A program made the translations under genes and the position numbers. Below, piece after piece: positions 44,044-55,559 of a stretch of DNA of 64,000 bases. A model generated the notes under the pieces. That model made no database searches and had not been told where the DNA came from. It was given only the letters and a program-made list of their open reading frames with translations. The DNA is from Labia minor (lineage: Eukaryota > Arthropoda > Insecta > Dermaptera > Spongiphoridae), in NCBI GenBank assembly GCA_963082975.1, contig OY720345.1, positions 15,650,491 to 15,714,490 on the forward strand. The letters are read 5' to 3'. Position 1 is the stretch's first letter. The number at the start of each line of letters is the position of its first letter.

Positions 44044-45062
44044 TTATTTATTATTTTATTTTTTTAATTTTCCATATAAAATTTTTATTTGAGTCTCATT
44101 AAAAAGAATATTGTATTATATAATAAATTAATTTATGTTATAAATCAAAGTCATTCATATGGCGTTGAACTATTTTTCAAAATTAAATCATTAATCTTAA
44201 TTTCTTTTGAATCTTTAATTATTTGATTTTATCAATGAATAATTTCTCGCTTTAATTGTATTTAATGAACTATTTTTTTATATCTTCAAATTGTGCGAAT
44301 GATGTGTAGAATGTTGCAATCTTGATCACAAATTATTATTAAATTACTTACAATAAGATATTCAAAAATAGATATATATATCTTGACAGTTCAATTTTTT
44401 CGATTCTTATTATTGAAATAATATACAATATAATAATATAATATGTAAATATGTGAAAAAATAAATTTATTATATTTCCAAAGTCATTTAAATAAGACAT
44501 TCGACTCATCAGTGATATGTTTTTATTTTAATATTCTTTGACTTCTATTAACTGTCATCTGTTGATTAAATTGAAAAAAAAAAAAAATTAAAAAATAAAA
44601 TCATTTTGTAATTAGAATAAAATTTGAATAAAAAGTTGAAAAAAATATAAGACGCCAATTTGATATAGGGGAAATACATAATACATAATTATTGTTATTC
44701 ATGTAGATATAAAATTAAACTTAAAGTGTTTCATGTTAATTTTTCATTTTATGTCCTTGAAAATAAACTACTAAAAGAAGGGCGCTTCATGTGACAAGTG
44801 CAACAAGTGAAATTGCATTTTTTTTAAGTATTATGTACACAATAAATATATAAATTAAGAGACCTTGAAAATTTTACATATATTTAAATAAAATGATACT
44901 TTATTCATCATTCATGAGCTCAAAATTAAAAAAAAACAAAATCCTTACATTCACGCATATTATATTTTACTATTAACTTATAAACATTAAAAGAAAAGTT
45001 AAATATATATTATAACGTGAGATAATATATAATTTTAATATCTAAAAATATCTATCTATCTA

Positions 45063-45095
<33 letters not shown>

Positions 45096-45180
45096 CTACA
45101 AACATAATGATGAATATCTCACATTGGATGATTGTTTTTTTATCTTTTCTATCTATCTATTTATTCATCTATGTATCTAT
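44044..45180. other. AT desert
   Basis: No feature apart from a (TA)n array at 45066-45093 and TATC tracts on both sides of it (45051-45065, 45147-45178). Confidence 0.55.
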
Positions 45181-45183
45181 TTC

Positions 45184-45300
45184 GCTACTGAACTCAGGTG
45201 CTTGAGTCGGGGAAGCGTACGGTACTTGATAACAACTGCAGAATAAGCAGTCGAAACGTTGTACATTTATTTAACTAAATAAATAAATTATACAAATATA
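45184..45300 (+). repeat. Penelope-like 3' terminal fragment with hammerhead-like core
   Basis: ACTGAACTCAGGTGCTTGAG, then CTTGATAACA, a hairpin ACTGC-AGAATAA-GCAGT (45235-45251) and CGAAACGTTGTACATTT. The arrangement CTGANGA-stem-GAAAC and the phrase CGAAACGTTGT resemble the hammerhead motifs reported in Penelope-like retroelement repeats. Here the first core box is degenerate (TTGATAA), so catalysis is doubtful. Confidence 0.4.
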
Positions 45301-45456
45301 TGGTGTTACACTTACTTACACCCACCTTATCTTTTATAATAATTTAATAATAAATATTAAATGATTTATTAAGATTCTGGTCAAATACACCTATATATAA
45401 ATTTTGTTTTTTCAGTTTCTAAAGAATTGATACGATATGACCATAAAAGATGTGAT

Positions 45457-45984
45457 GGTAATTGTTTACAAAACAGGAAGCTTCAGAGATTTGGATGAAA
45501 CTTTGCCAAAGGATTCCTTGTTTAATGCCAGAAAAAATTTTTTTATGCAATATTTCTTAGTCACTTCTAGTTTACGAGATAAAAATTGTTAAAATTTGCC
45601 TATATTGTAAATCCATTTATATTCTATTAGCTACCATATTTTATTCATTTGGCCAGCAGAGGGCTCCACTAATTTTCTTAGTTTTTTTTTCAGTTCGGTT
45701 TAGATATATGAAAATTAAAAAAATAATTAATTAAATAACCGAAAATAAACGAAAATAACCGAAATAGAAATAAATGAATAATTAGTGAATTAGCCAATAA
45801 CAAATTATTAAATATAGCTGCACATTCATAACTAGTTTATCTGTCAAACTAATAATTTTTATCTCGTAAACTAGAAGTGACCGATAAATATTGCATAAGA
45901 AGAGTTTTTCTGGAATTAAACAAGGAATCCTTTGGCAAAGTTTCATTCAAATCTCTGAAGCTTTCTGTTTTGTAAACAATTACC
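45457..45984. mobile_element. hAT-type MITE, family D, copy 2
   Basis: Ends GGTAATTGTTTACAAAACAG and, inverted, GGTAATTGTTTACAAAACAG; the inverted repeat continues for about 75 bp (GAAGCTTCAGAGATTTG…, …CAAAGGATTCCTTG). Flanks GATGTGAT (45449-45456) and GATGTGTT (45985-45992) make an 8-bp duplication with one change, which places the family in hAT. No coding capacity. Confidence 0.85.
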
Positions 45985-46224
45985 GATGTGTTATTTGTTT
46001 ATTCTGAGAGAGAGATTTAATGGTATAATGATTCTCTATCATTCTACAATAAAAAAAAAAGTATTTGTGATTTCACATTTATACCACTGATTTGAAATAA
46101 ATATTATTAATTATAATTTAATGAAAAAATATCTACTTTTAAATATTATCAGATTATTAAAAAATTAAATATTTATTATTTTATATATTGCAAATGTACT
46201 TTTGTTGATGTTGTGTTGTTGAAG

Positions 46225-46510
46225 TGTCTGAATTTGCCCGGGCGGACATGGGGCAGTGCAAATACGCCAAGGTGGCTCTCGTAGGCTCATAGGGGCCTGT
46301 AGCCACATGCCCGCACGTAGCAAGCCAAGAGAGTTGAAGGCACGTCTCTCGCTATTGGAAAGCGCAGAGACCCGAAGACCCCCGGGTCCCGAACCCGGGT
46401 CATCCGTCCCGCCCGCGCACCGATCACCTTACCCGGACCGGCTTTGATCTCTCGATTCTCCCCTCCCTTTCCCCCTCCTCCTACCACCACTATAACCACT
46501 CAGCCCTCCT
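46225..46510 (-). repeat. GC-rich SINE-like element (family S3)
   Basis: The most GC-rich DNA of the window. On the minus strand an A-box-like GGCTGAGTGGTTATAGTGG (about 46503-46485) precedes a T-arm-like CCGGGTTCGGGACCCGG (B box) near 46395. The A-B distance is larger than in a tRNA. The body runs to TTCAACAACACAACATCAAC near 46215. Frames on both strands here (46256-46447, 46287-46499) are GC artefacts. It could instead be a CpG-rich promoter island. Confidence 0.45.
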
Positions 46511-46996
46511 TTTATTCTAAAAAATTTGGTCAATAAATATTAAGAAATGGACGATTGAACGATTCGATTCTCTCTCCTTTCTATTTCTACTCTTTCAAAA
46601 AGAAAATTATCTGGAAAGAATGCTTATAAGTGAATGATAGAGATCGGATTTTTAGAAACAGTTATTCATATATAATCAATAAAAATAGAATAAAATTAAA
46701 AACAATTTTGTGTTTAATTTCTAATTTAACGATTTTTAAGGACTTTTTATAATATATTAACTTATCCTATATTATACAATATTATAATTATGATTAAAAG
46801 GAAAACCACTATAATATTCATTAAGACGTATTAATTATATAATATTTAAAAATAAATAAAAACAAAACGATTCCATAGTCATCTTGATTTTTTTTTCCTT
46901 CATGATTTTTATTAACTGATCAATATTATTATATAATATAATTAATAGTTGTGTTTAAGAAAAAAAAATTATTATTAAGTATTTTTATAAAAAGGC
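46511..46996. other. AT-rich stretch, nothing recognised
   Basis: No repeat or frame identified. Confidence 0.5.
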
Positions 46997-47044
46997 ACCT
47001 GTCATTTTCACTAAGGTTGAGAAAAATATTTCTGTATATGTATG

Positions 47045-47087
<43 letters not shown>

Positions 47088-47544
47088 ATGTAGACGAGAT
47101 TACGCAAAAACGGTTTGAGATAGAATAATGAAATTTTGTACAAGGGCATTATTCAAAATTCGTAGTTTTCTATCAACTTTTGAAAATGTAGCTCATTCGG
47201 GGGGAAGAGAACCATTTTTTTCCTCTAAACCGTAAAAATAAAGATATATGTTTGATAGCTTTTCACATGATTAAAAATTGTATAAAACTGATATATATAT
47301 AGAATTTCAGCTTGATTGGATCCCTGAAAGTGCCGGAATTCATTTTTTAACACTTTGACTGCAAATTACGCGCCAGCACGTGACTTAGTGTTATCAACAA
47401 AGATCCAAACACGCGCTGCTTTAATAAATATTATTTATTAATTTTAATTTATAATTTTGAATTAATTATATTTAATTTAAATATAATATAATATATTATT
47501 TAATCCAATTCAAATTTGTGACATGTCGAGTGGAGACACTCCAG
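46997..47544 (-). mobile_element. Family A copy, subtype A1, 3'-truncated
   Basis: On the minus strand the 5' end is CTGGAGTGTCTCCACTCGAC (with ATGTCACAAA instead of TATCTCGCAAA). The A1 block and body follow, then a TA/GT microsatellite (47041-47092). It breaks off at TTTTCACTAAGGTTGAG's inverse, without a stem-loop. It is joined through 47545-47820 to the next A copy. Confidence 0.8.
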
Positions 47545-47820
47545 CTTATTTTTAAATATTGTAATATTCACAATTTATACAAAAGAAATAATAAAGTGAT
47601 AATTATGATATTATATGTCTTTTAAATTTGGAAACACTGTCCTTTAGATTTATTTACTTTGTATTTTATTTCTTGATTTTTTTTTTTATTATTACCCTTA
47701 AAAGTTATACGTATATTTATAAATTCTATCAAATGTAAAATTAAACATAAATTAGCATATTGAGAGGCTTATTAATAATTAAATATTTATAATAAAGTAT
47801 TTATATTATATTTCGTATAT
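47545..47820 (-). repeat. Spacer shared, in permuted order, with the flanks of the A copy at 61110-61732
   Basis: On the minus strand 47820-47581 matches 61733-61968 (right flank there), and 47580-47545 (GTATAAATTGTGAATATTAC…AAAAATAAG) matches 61074-61109 (left flank there). Here the two pieces are fused and separate two A copies. Confidence 0.8.
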
Positions 47821-48410
47821 TTACTATTTTGCCAGATATAATATTGCGATCACTAAAATTTTCGATGTCGAGATTTTGATGTTTTTATAAGTTTTAAAGG
47901 TTCTTGAGTCATTATTTTTACTAAGGTTGAGAAAAGTGTCTATGTAAATGTAGACAAGATTACGGTTTGAGCTTGAATAATGAAATTTGGTATACAGGCA
48001 TTATTCACAATTTGTAGTTTTCTATCAACTTTTAAGAAATATATTGCTCAACCGGAAGGGGGCCATTACCTACCACGTTTTGATTTTTTTTCCTCTAAAG
48101 TGACCGTAATATTAAAGATATATGTTTGATAGTTTTCACATGATTTTAAATTGTATAAAACTGCTATATATAGAATTTCAGCTTGATTGAATCGCTAAAA
48201 GTACCGGAATTAATATTTTAACACGTTGACTGCAAATCACGCACCAGCACGTGATGTGGTGCCATCAACAAAGAGCCAAACACGTGCTGGTTTAATAAAT
48301 ATTATTTATTAATTTTTATTTATAATTTAATTAATTATATTTAATTTAAATATAATATATGTTATTTAATCCAATTCAAAATGCGAGATAGTCGAGTAGA
48401 GACACTCCAG
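47821..48410 (-). mobile_element. Family A copy, subtype A1
   Basis: On the minus strand it starts CTGGAGTGTCTCTACTCG, ACTATCTCGC. The A1 block is present, the microsatellite is nearly absent, and the end is degenerate (TATATCTGGCAAAATAGTAA). The same degenerate end is found in the copy ending at 61732, so the two share a recent ancestor. Confidence 0.82.
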
Positions 48411-48620
48411 ATTTTTTTTTTGTTCAAAGATTCAATATTTATAATTTTAGTTTAGATTATTTATTTTTTTAATCTGTATTCAATTAATATAAAAATATTA
48501 TAAAAATTAAATATTTTATTAAATAAATTGAGGTGATTGTTCTGTTTCAGAAGTCAGTTTAAAATTAAATTTCTACATATCTTTTTCAAATTATTGAAGG
48601 CAGTTAATATAATATAATCA

Positions 48621-48957
48621 TTACCTAAAACGTTTTGATTTTTTTTCCTTTAAAGTGACCGTAAAAATAAAGATATATGTTTGATAGTTTTTCACATAAT
48701 TAAAAATTGTATAAAACTGATATATATAGAATTTCAGCTTGATTAAATCACTGAAAGTACCGGAATAAATTTTTTAATGTATGATAATATATATAATACT
48801 ATATCTAATATATGATAATTAATTATTTTAATTGAATAATAATACTATCCTGTAAATTTATATCTTTTAATTAATTAATCCAATTCAATTATACTTAATT
48901 TATAATTTAATTAATTCAATTAAAATTTGCGAGATAGTCGAGTGGAGAAACTCCAGA
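48621..48957 (-). mobile_element. Family A copy, 3'-deleted
   Basis: On the minus strand: CTGGAGTTTCTCCACTCG, ACTATCTCGC, AT-rich A2-like centre, CAGCTTGATT…TATATAGAATTTC region, ending at CATTACC's inverse. It lacks microsatellite and stem-loop. Confidence 0.75.
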
Positions 48958-49460
48958 TTTTTTTATATCTTTTTTTTATTTTTTTATATTTATATCTTTA
49001 TTGATTTTTTTAAAAAAATCTCTAAGAGAGAGAGAGGCAAACACATTCTTTAAGAAACAAAAATAAAAATAAAATAAGGTAGCCTTGATTTATGACCCAC
49101 GTGTAGGTACTGATTGTCCTTTGACTTGTCACCCTTGTTATGCCCCCATACGGGGTGCAAGTTCAACTATTTCAATTCACCTAACATATCTTTTTTTACC
49201 CTAGTGTAAATTTTTCTTTTGATATTTGATAAAGTTTAGATAAGAAAAAAGGGAGGAGAGAGTGTGGGGACAGGAATAGTAGTTTTTATAAAATGCATTC
49301 AATAAGATAAAATTTTGGTTTAATGTTATTTAAACAGGGACTAGTAATTAATACGAATTTTATATTTTTTATTTATATTTTATATAAAAATATCGATGAA
49401 TAACTAATAATTTTTTTTTTGATGATCCAAACATTCAATTTTTAATCCAATAATAAAAAA
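48958..49460. other. Non-coding stretch with a GC-richer patch
   Basis: The interval 49078-49190 (…TGACCCACGTGTAGGTACTG…, GCCCCCATACGGGGTGC) is GC-richer; CCCC-ATAC-GGGG can fold. Not recognised. Confidence 0.4.
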
Positions 49461-50087
49461 TCTGGAGTGTCTCCACTCGACTATCTCGCAATTTGAATTT
49501 TATTAAATAACATATTATATTGTATTTAAATTAAATAAATTAATTAACTTATAAATTAAAATTAATAAATAATATTTATTAAACCAGCGCATGTTTGACT
49601 CTTTGTTGATGGCACCACGTCACGTGTTGGCGCGTGATATTTGCAGTGTTAAAAATTTAATTCTGGTACTTTCAGCGATTCAATCAAGCTGAAATTCTAT
49701 ATATAGCAGTTTTATACAATTATTAATCATGTGAAAAATTATCAAACATATATCTTTATTTTTACGGTCACTTTAGAAGAAAAAAAATCAAAACGTTGTA
49801 GGTAATGACCCTCTTCCGATTGAGCTACATTTCTCAAAAGTTTATAGAAAACTACGAATTTTGAATAATGCCCATGTACCAACTTTCATCATTCTAGCTC
49901 AAGCCCTTTTTGCGTAAACTTGGTTACATACATACATACACACACACATACATTTTTCTCAACCTTAATGAAAATGACATATTAATAATATATATTAATT
50001 TAAATTAATAATAAAAACGTATAAAAACATCAAAATCTCAACATCGAAAATTTTCGTGATCGCAATATTATCTCTGGCGAGATAGTA
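49461..50087 (+). mobile_element. Family A copy, subtype A1, complete
   Basis: Starts TCTGGAGTGTCTCCACTCG, ACTATCTCGC. A1 block, short (TACA)n/(CA)n array (49926-49951), end TATCTC-TGGC-GAGATAGT with one base of the stem altered. About 45 bp of AATAATATATATTAATTTAA-like sequence replace the CAGGAACCTTC segment. Confidence 0.82.
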
Positions 50088-50261
50088 AAAAAGCAAATTT
50101 ATAAAAGTTATATTCCTATTATATAATTAATTATAATATTATAAGTATTATTTAATTTAATAAGATAATATGAATATTCTTAATCTTTCTCTGATATAGG
50201 TATTTATTTAACATTTAAAAAATTAAACGATATTTTAAATAAAAACAATAATTTATTATTT

Positions 50262-50640
50262 CTTATCTTATTATACTAGCAAAAATTGTATATCTATATT
50301 TGTATTTTTGAAATATTAAATCGCTAGAAGGATTTTTATGAAATTCACACCATAGATAATTTTTATAAAGAAAAATCGATCTGTATTGGTTTCAGCCTCG
50401 GGAAAAATCTATATTAGTTTTTTCTTAATTTAAAATAGGAAATTTAAATGACGTCAGCAACTACTTCAGACGGTGCTTCCTTAAATACAAATAAAATATA
50501 AATCAAATCAAATTACGAAATATATTTTCTGTTATAACCACAGACCATACTTTTCTGTCTTTCACTGCATTAATATGTACGTTTAAGGGTTATATGTTTT
50601 ATGACTATTTTTGTTTTAAATTAAATTGAAATTACCAGCC
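50262..50640 (-). repeat. Family F dispersed repeat, copy 3
   Basis: Colinear with 16026-16430: TTATACTAGCAAAAATTGTA, AAATCGCTAGAAGGATTTTT, GCCTCGGGAAAAATC, GACGTCAGCAAC, CCATACTTTTCTGTCTTTCA. Its centre has the B-like TTAGTTTTTTCTTAATTTAA and a GACGTCA. Confidence 0.55.
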
Positions 50641-50858
50641 ACACAAACCCGATAACAAGAAATAATTGTTTTTTAATGATGAACCAGATACTATTATATT
50701 ATATGCATAACTCATATTAAATAATTAATTAATATATGATTGTCAATTTGATCTATTATATCACTGTATTTATAAATTATATTTTTGAAAATTTTACTTA
50801 TTTACCCTTTAAAAGAATATTAATATTCTATTAGCTAATCGCTAAATTGGAAAATTAG

Positions 50859-50899
<41 letters not shown>

Positions 50900-51419
50900 T
50901 GTATATATATTTACTATATTATGACTCAGTGAGGGCTATCCCATATATATAATGTCCCTAGATGAAATATGAAACGTGTTTTTGTAGAAATTATAGATTA
51001 TCGTAAGAGGATGGTTAAGAAATAGATATATTATGAAAACCTATTCAAAATATTGGATAATTAAGAATGTATCTAAACTGTTTAACATAAGAATATCTAC
51101 CTATCTATGAAGTGGGAATGCTTGGATATTTTTTGAGTTTTAATTTATGATAGGCTGAATGACCGCCCAGCGGTTTAGTAGAGGCAATTCTTTCTTTTTC
51201 TCTCTCGCTCGCTTACTTCGTCTTGAAATTAATTTCTTGAAAAAGCACACCGGAATAATTAAGGGTTTGACGGAACAAGACAAACAGGATTTTCTAAGAT
51301 TTCACCGGGATCTCACACCTATTTAATTATTTTCCAACATTCGACTCTAAGAGAGAATTTAAGCGGTTTTCCAAGAATATATTTCAAATTAATTTATTGT
51401 AATTGAACGAGGTTTTAGA

Positions 51420-51463
<44 letters not shown>

Positions 51464-52255
51464 AAGAGTCTGTGTGTGAAATATGGATTAAATTTAATCA
51501 AACGTCATTCAAAAAATATAATTGCACAATATATATATAAAGATTTAAGATATGGCACAGTGAATTTGAAATTGATTTAATACTAACACAGTACGGACAT
51601 TAATTCTATTTCTTTTTTTTTTTGACAAAAGAAACGATGTCGAAGAGCGGGGGGGGGGGGGAGTGAAGAGGGAGTGCTAAGAAATAATAATGAAAATTAG
51701 CGTAACACATCTGCCAAAATGTGATTTCAAGAAAATATATATATATATATATATAAAATAAATAACTTTTGATGGTTATCATTGTGCTTTTGTGTACAAA
51801 AACATATGCGCCATCACATAACTTTTCAAACTAGTTGAGATTGCTTATCAATAAGGACAAACGGTTTTTCAGAAAAAAGAATTGCATTATTTGTTGAGAT
51901 GTTGCTTGTTTGTTTGTTAGTTTGCTTGTTTAACATCCAGGAAACTTTGTTCTCAATCATTTTTCACAAAAATAGATAAATTTAGTTTTTATATATATAT
52001 ATTTGAAAAGAAATCACCATTTTTGTAAATCTAAGGATTTTTTTTACAAATCTATATATCTAATCTGATTATGATCTGATCTGAATTGTATAGTGACATT
52101 TTTGTATATTCCACCTAAGTAAGTAATTATATTGTTTTGTCTTTTAATTTTTGAAAATATTCCTTAGAATTTAATAAAATTTGCATATATATTAGGGGAT
52201 TAAAGAATCAAGATTTTTGTTTTGTTTTAATTTTTTAATTATTAATTTTAAAAAA
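50641..52255. other. Non-coding stretch, microsatellites and one patch
   Basis: (TA)n at 50863-50895 and 51424-51461, and a G14 run at 51648-51661. The interval 51150-51330 (…GACCGCCCAGCGGTTTAG…, …TCACCGGGATCTCACACC…) is GC-richer and not identified. Confidence 0.5.
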
Positions 52256-53086
52256 TCTGGAATGTCTCCACTCAAAATTGAATTAGAACAATTAAATTAT
52301 AAATTAAGTATAATTAAATTGTGGATTAATTAATTAATTATTAATTAAAAAATAAATAAATGTACAGTATAGTATTGTGATTCAATTAAATTAACTAATT
52401 AACACATATACTTATTAAATTTAAATTTAAAACCTTTACCTTTATTTTTAAGTCAAAATTCAAAAAAATAATTCCGCTACTTAATAAAGCTGAAATTCAA
52501 TATATAGCAGTTTTATACAATTTTTAAATATCAAACATATACCTATCTTTATTTTTACGGTCACTTTAGAGCATAGGTTCCCAACCTTTTTTTTAGACCC
52601 CTTGCCATGTTTTTCGGTTTTGGTTAGACCTCATAAATTGATTTTGATTTTTTATAAAATAATTTTACCCTTTTTTTTAGAGCCTTATTGAAAATTCAAT
52701 AATGTTTTAAGAGCCCCATGTCGGAAAAGAATTTACCTTTTTTAGAGCCGGGAAAACACGTAGACCCCCATAGACCCCCATTTCCATTTCAAGGACCCCT
52801 AAATTTGTTTTTCGCTGCCATGCACCCCTTGGAGGTTGAAATAGACCGCCAGGAGTTTATATAGACCACTTTGGGAACCTATGGTTTAGAGGAAAAAAAA
52901 TGAAAACGTGGTAGGTAATGGTCCTCTACCGAATGAACAACATTTCTCAAAAGTTGAGGGAAAATTACGAATTTTAAATAATATCCTTGTACCAAATTTC
53001 TCAATCTTATTGAAAATGACTCAGGGACCTTCAAAACGTATAAAAACATAAAAATCTCGATATCGAAAATTTTCGTGAGATAGTAA
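52256..53086 (+). mobile_element. Family A copy, subtype A2, interrupted by a hAT-type MITE
   Basis: Starts TCTGGAATGTCTCCACTC; the ACTATCTCGC block is lost. A2 centre (TTTAAAACCTTTACCTTTAT). The ACGGTCACTTTAGAG segment is split by the MITE at 52572-52883. The end is GTGAGATAGTAA with the stem-loop reduced and no CA array. Confidence 0.78.
52572..52883. mobile_element. hAT-type MITE nested in family A
   Basis: 312 bp. Ends CATAGGTTCCCAACC and, inverted, CATAGGTTCCCAAAG. Flanking duplication CTTTAGAG (52564-52571) / GTTTAGAG (52884-52891). Repeated GACCCCC phrases inside. Its termini resemble the right end of the intact hAT at 12634 (CATAGGTTC), so that transposase or a relative might have moved it. 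Confidence 0.85.
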
Positions 53087-53231
53087 AACTAATTAATATC
53101 AAATGAAATGATACACTGTAACAAAAATTTTAGATTTTGAAAAACATATTATATATATCATAAAAATGAATATTAAAAATTAAAAATATTATTAAATTAT
53201 ATATATATATAGGATGTGTGCTCTTTGAACA

Positions 53232-53440
53232 ATAATCTCTTTATATTTCTTTAATGAATATTCATTTGTGTTAATAATAATTAAACAGAAACATTAACAT
53301 CTTATTTCAAACTAAAATATTTAATAAACATATAATTCTAATAATTTCATTAAAATTAATTATAATGATTATACTTACTTTAAGAATAAATAAATGAATA
53401 TAAATTTGTAAATGATATTGAATGATTAGCTAGAAATTAT
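53232..53440 (+). repeat. Dispersed repeat (family G), copy 2
   Basis: Colinear with 17098-17240, best in GAAACATTAACATCTTATTT. Origin unknown. Confidence 0.55.
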
Positions 53441-53822
53441 ATAAAAATTCATAACTACTTATATTTTAATAATTCTTTGAAATTGTTAGAATTATACTCG
53501 AATTATTCTGTTTTGTCGGACGAGTTCAAATAGTTTCTTTGAACCGAGATAGAGACATCAAATGAAATATACCAATTGTATATATGCATACTTATACCTA
53601 TATTTAAAGTACCGAGAGACTTAATTAAACAGATACTGGTAAATTATAAATTATAAAATGTTAAATTAAATATTATGAAGTATATTATTATAATTAAAAA
53701 TATTTATTTTCATTATAATGAAATGTTTTATAAAAATATTATAATAATTTTTAAATTTAATTATTTAAATATCTAAATAAGTTTTCCACATATATAAAAA
53801 GTGTTTTGGTAAATTTATATTT

Positions 53823-53853
<31 letters not shown>

Positions 53854-53878
53854 ATCCATAATCACTGTGTCTTTAACC

Positions 53879-53950
53879 CAGTGATTCTCAACCACTGTGC
53901 CGCGGCACTTTTGTGTACCGCGAGATTTTCAAAATGTTCTGCCAAATTTT
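53879..53950 (+). mobile_element. Left end of a hAT-type element
   Basis: CAGTGATTCTCAACCACTGT then GCCGCGGCACTTTTGTGTAC is the familiar hAT terminus form (…TGTGCCGCGGCACAC…). I could not find a matching right end, so the extent is unknown. The 69-codon frame across it is not meaningful. Confidence 0.6.
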
Positions 53951-54239
53951 ACAAATGTAAAGATCAAATTAACAAAAAGTACTTATTTATTTTATATGTA
54001 TGTAAAAAAAGATAAAATGTTTTTGCGATAAGGCTCTTAAACATTTCCGACTTTTTTCTAAATAGCACCAAGTGTTATTGATTATTGAAAAATGATTTTG
54101 AAATAAACAGTGTTTTTACATAATTTATTGTCAAATTCATTGAATCGAAATTATAGAAATTTTAGAGAAGATATAAGAGCTGGCAGATGGGTGCAAAACT
54201 AGTTGGGCTCCCCAGGAAATGGTCCTTACGTTTTCAAAG

Positions 54240-54430
54240 TAAATGGACCATAAGTGCCAACAATTTCAAAATAAAAATTAAAGAAAACTCCACTCAAGGC
54301 AGATTACTAAAAAATGATCATTGGTATACGAAAAATATTGTTTTCAAAGAACTATTTAATTAATTGCTGGACCGATTCTTATGAAATTTTTTATGCATAT
54401 TCAGTAGGTATTTTATTATCAAACCGCTAA
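54240..54430 (+). pseudogene. Helitron C-terminal and 3' UTR-like fragment
   Basis: TKNIVFKELFN followed by a stop (about 54328-54363) matches the end of Helitron helicases as I remember it (…KTKNIVYKEVL). Downstream, GCTGGACCGATTCTTATGAA + ATTTTT (about 54367-54392) recalls the usual post-coding sequence of insect Helitrons. Only a fragment; no complete gene. Confidence 0.45.
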
Positions 54431-54899
54431 TTGGTAAGGTGTGTCGAAGGGGGGGGGGTATTTTTTAAGTATTATATATTTTTTTTACAAATTTATTAAT
54501 TTTTATTATTTTAATATTTTATTAAATTATTTTATTTTATTTTATTAAATTAAATTGTATTAAATTATTTTATTTTATTAAATTAAATTGTATTAAATTA
54601 TTTTATTTTATTAAATTAATAATTATGTCAATTAATTTTTTGTGCATAAAGAAACATATATAAAAAACTATATATAAAATTTGAATTTTCATTCATTCAT
54701 TCATATAAAGCAAATTGGCCGTTAAAAGGATATGTTAGCCTGTGAGATCATATAAATAATTCATCTAAATTTACAAATTATATAAAAATATATAATTAAA
54801 AAATTGTGTAAATTTCAGTGAATAGAAAGAAATTTAATATGATATGTTCAAAGAAAATATGTAAAAAAAATTTCATTACAATCATTACTGTTAATAGCA

Positions 54900-55268
54900 T
54901 TTTGTAATAATCTATTTTCAAATAAATATGTCACATACAACATTATTCTTTTCATCTAGACATGCAAATTCCAAAACTACAAAGAAAAAATTATAAAATT
55001 TTCAGTTAAGTGAAAAATTATTTATTTGGAGATAAGACCAACATTTCAGCAATTTTCTGAATTCGTAATTTGAACCCGCCATGGCTGTGCAACGGAGCGC
55101 GATTAGTCATTAAAAATTTTTTGAAAAACTTTATCGAAGCAACCTTTTTAAATGGCAAGTGTCGATGTGAAAAGATATCAATACCACGAATAACTATTAT
55201 ACCCACTAGAAATTCTCTAGAAATTATTTACATGGCAAAACAACGTTTTGCCGGGTCAGCTATAATAA
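54900..55268 (+). mobile_element. Canonical Helitron relic: helicase fragment fused to 3' terminus
   Basis: From about 55068 one frame reads MNPPWLCNGARLVIKNFLKN then FIEATFLNGKCRCEKISIPR and ITIIPT, a good match to the Pif1-like helicase C-terminal part of Helitron Rep-helicase proteins (…NPPKLCNGTRL…IEATILTGK…IPRIPLIP). Shortly after comes the perfect stem-loop GGCAAAAC-AAC-GTTTTGCC (55231-55251), followed by GGGTCAGCTAT, close to the CTRR Helitron 3' end. Rep domain and most of the helicase are absent, so it is a non-autonomous or decayed copy. Confidence 0.7.
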
Positions 55269-55389
55269 TATATAATTAATTTACTGATTAAATTAAAATA
55301 TATTTTACAAGAAACCAAATAAATGTCTTATCTACTTATACTGATTGATACAAAATGGATGAAAACCTTTTACATACACACTTTTTACC

Positions 55390-55548
55390 AAAAACTATGT
55401 ATCACTCGGGGGTACAGGGGGCGGAGGTGTTGAGAGCCCCGAAGGCGCTCGGAGCAGCTAGTTGTTATATAAAATTCTTTAAATTTGGCAACCCGGAAAA
55501 TTTTTCTCGAGTCCCCTCTGGGAGACGCGACCCACGGGTTGCGCACCA
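55390..55548. mobile_element. Right end of a hAT-type element
   Basis: GACGCGACCCACGGGTTGCG followed by CACCACTCG is an inverted hAT terminus (CGAGTGGTGCGCAACCCGTG…). The preceding GC-rich block from 55390 (CGGGGGTACAGGGGGCGGAG…) probably belongs to it. The left partner is not identified; 53879 differs in its subterminal motif. Confidence 0.5.
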
Positions 55549-55559
55549 CTCGTCTAGTC

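Noticed and set aside
46256-46499. Frames on both strands in the GC-rich block
   Set aside because: GC-rich DNA has few stops; the pol III-like boxes explain the block better.
53879-55548. One hAT element spanning 53879 to 55548
   Set aside because: The subterminal motifs differ (GCCGCGGCAC versus GTCGCG type) and no common 8-bp duplication is present; they are listed as separate ends.
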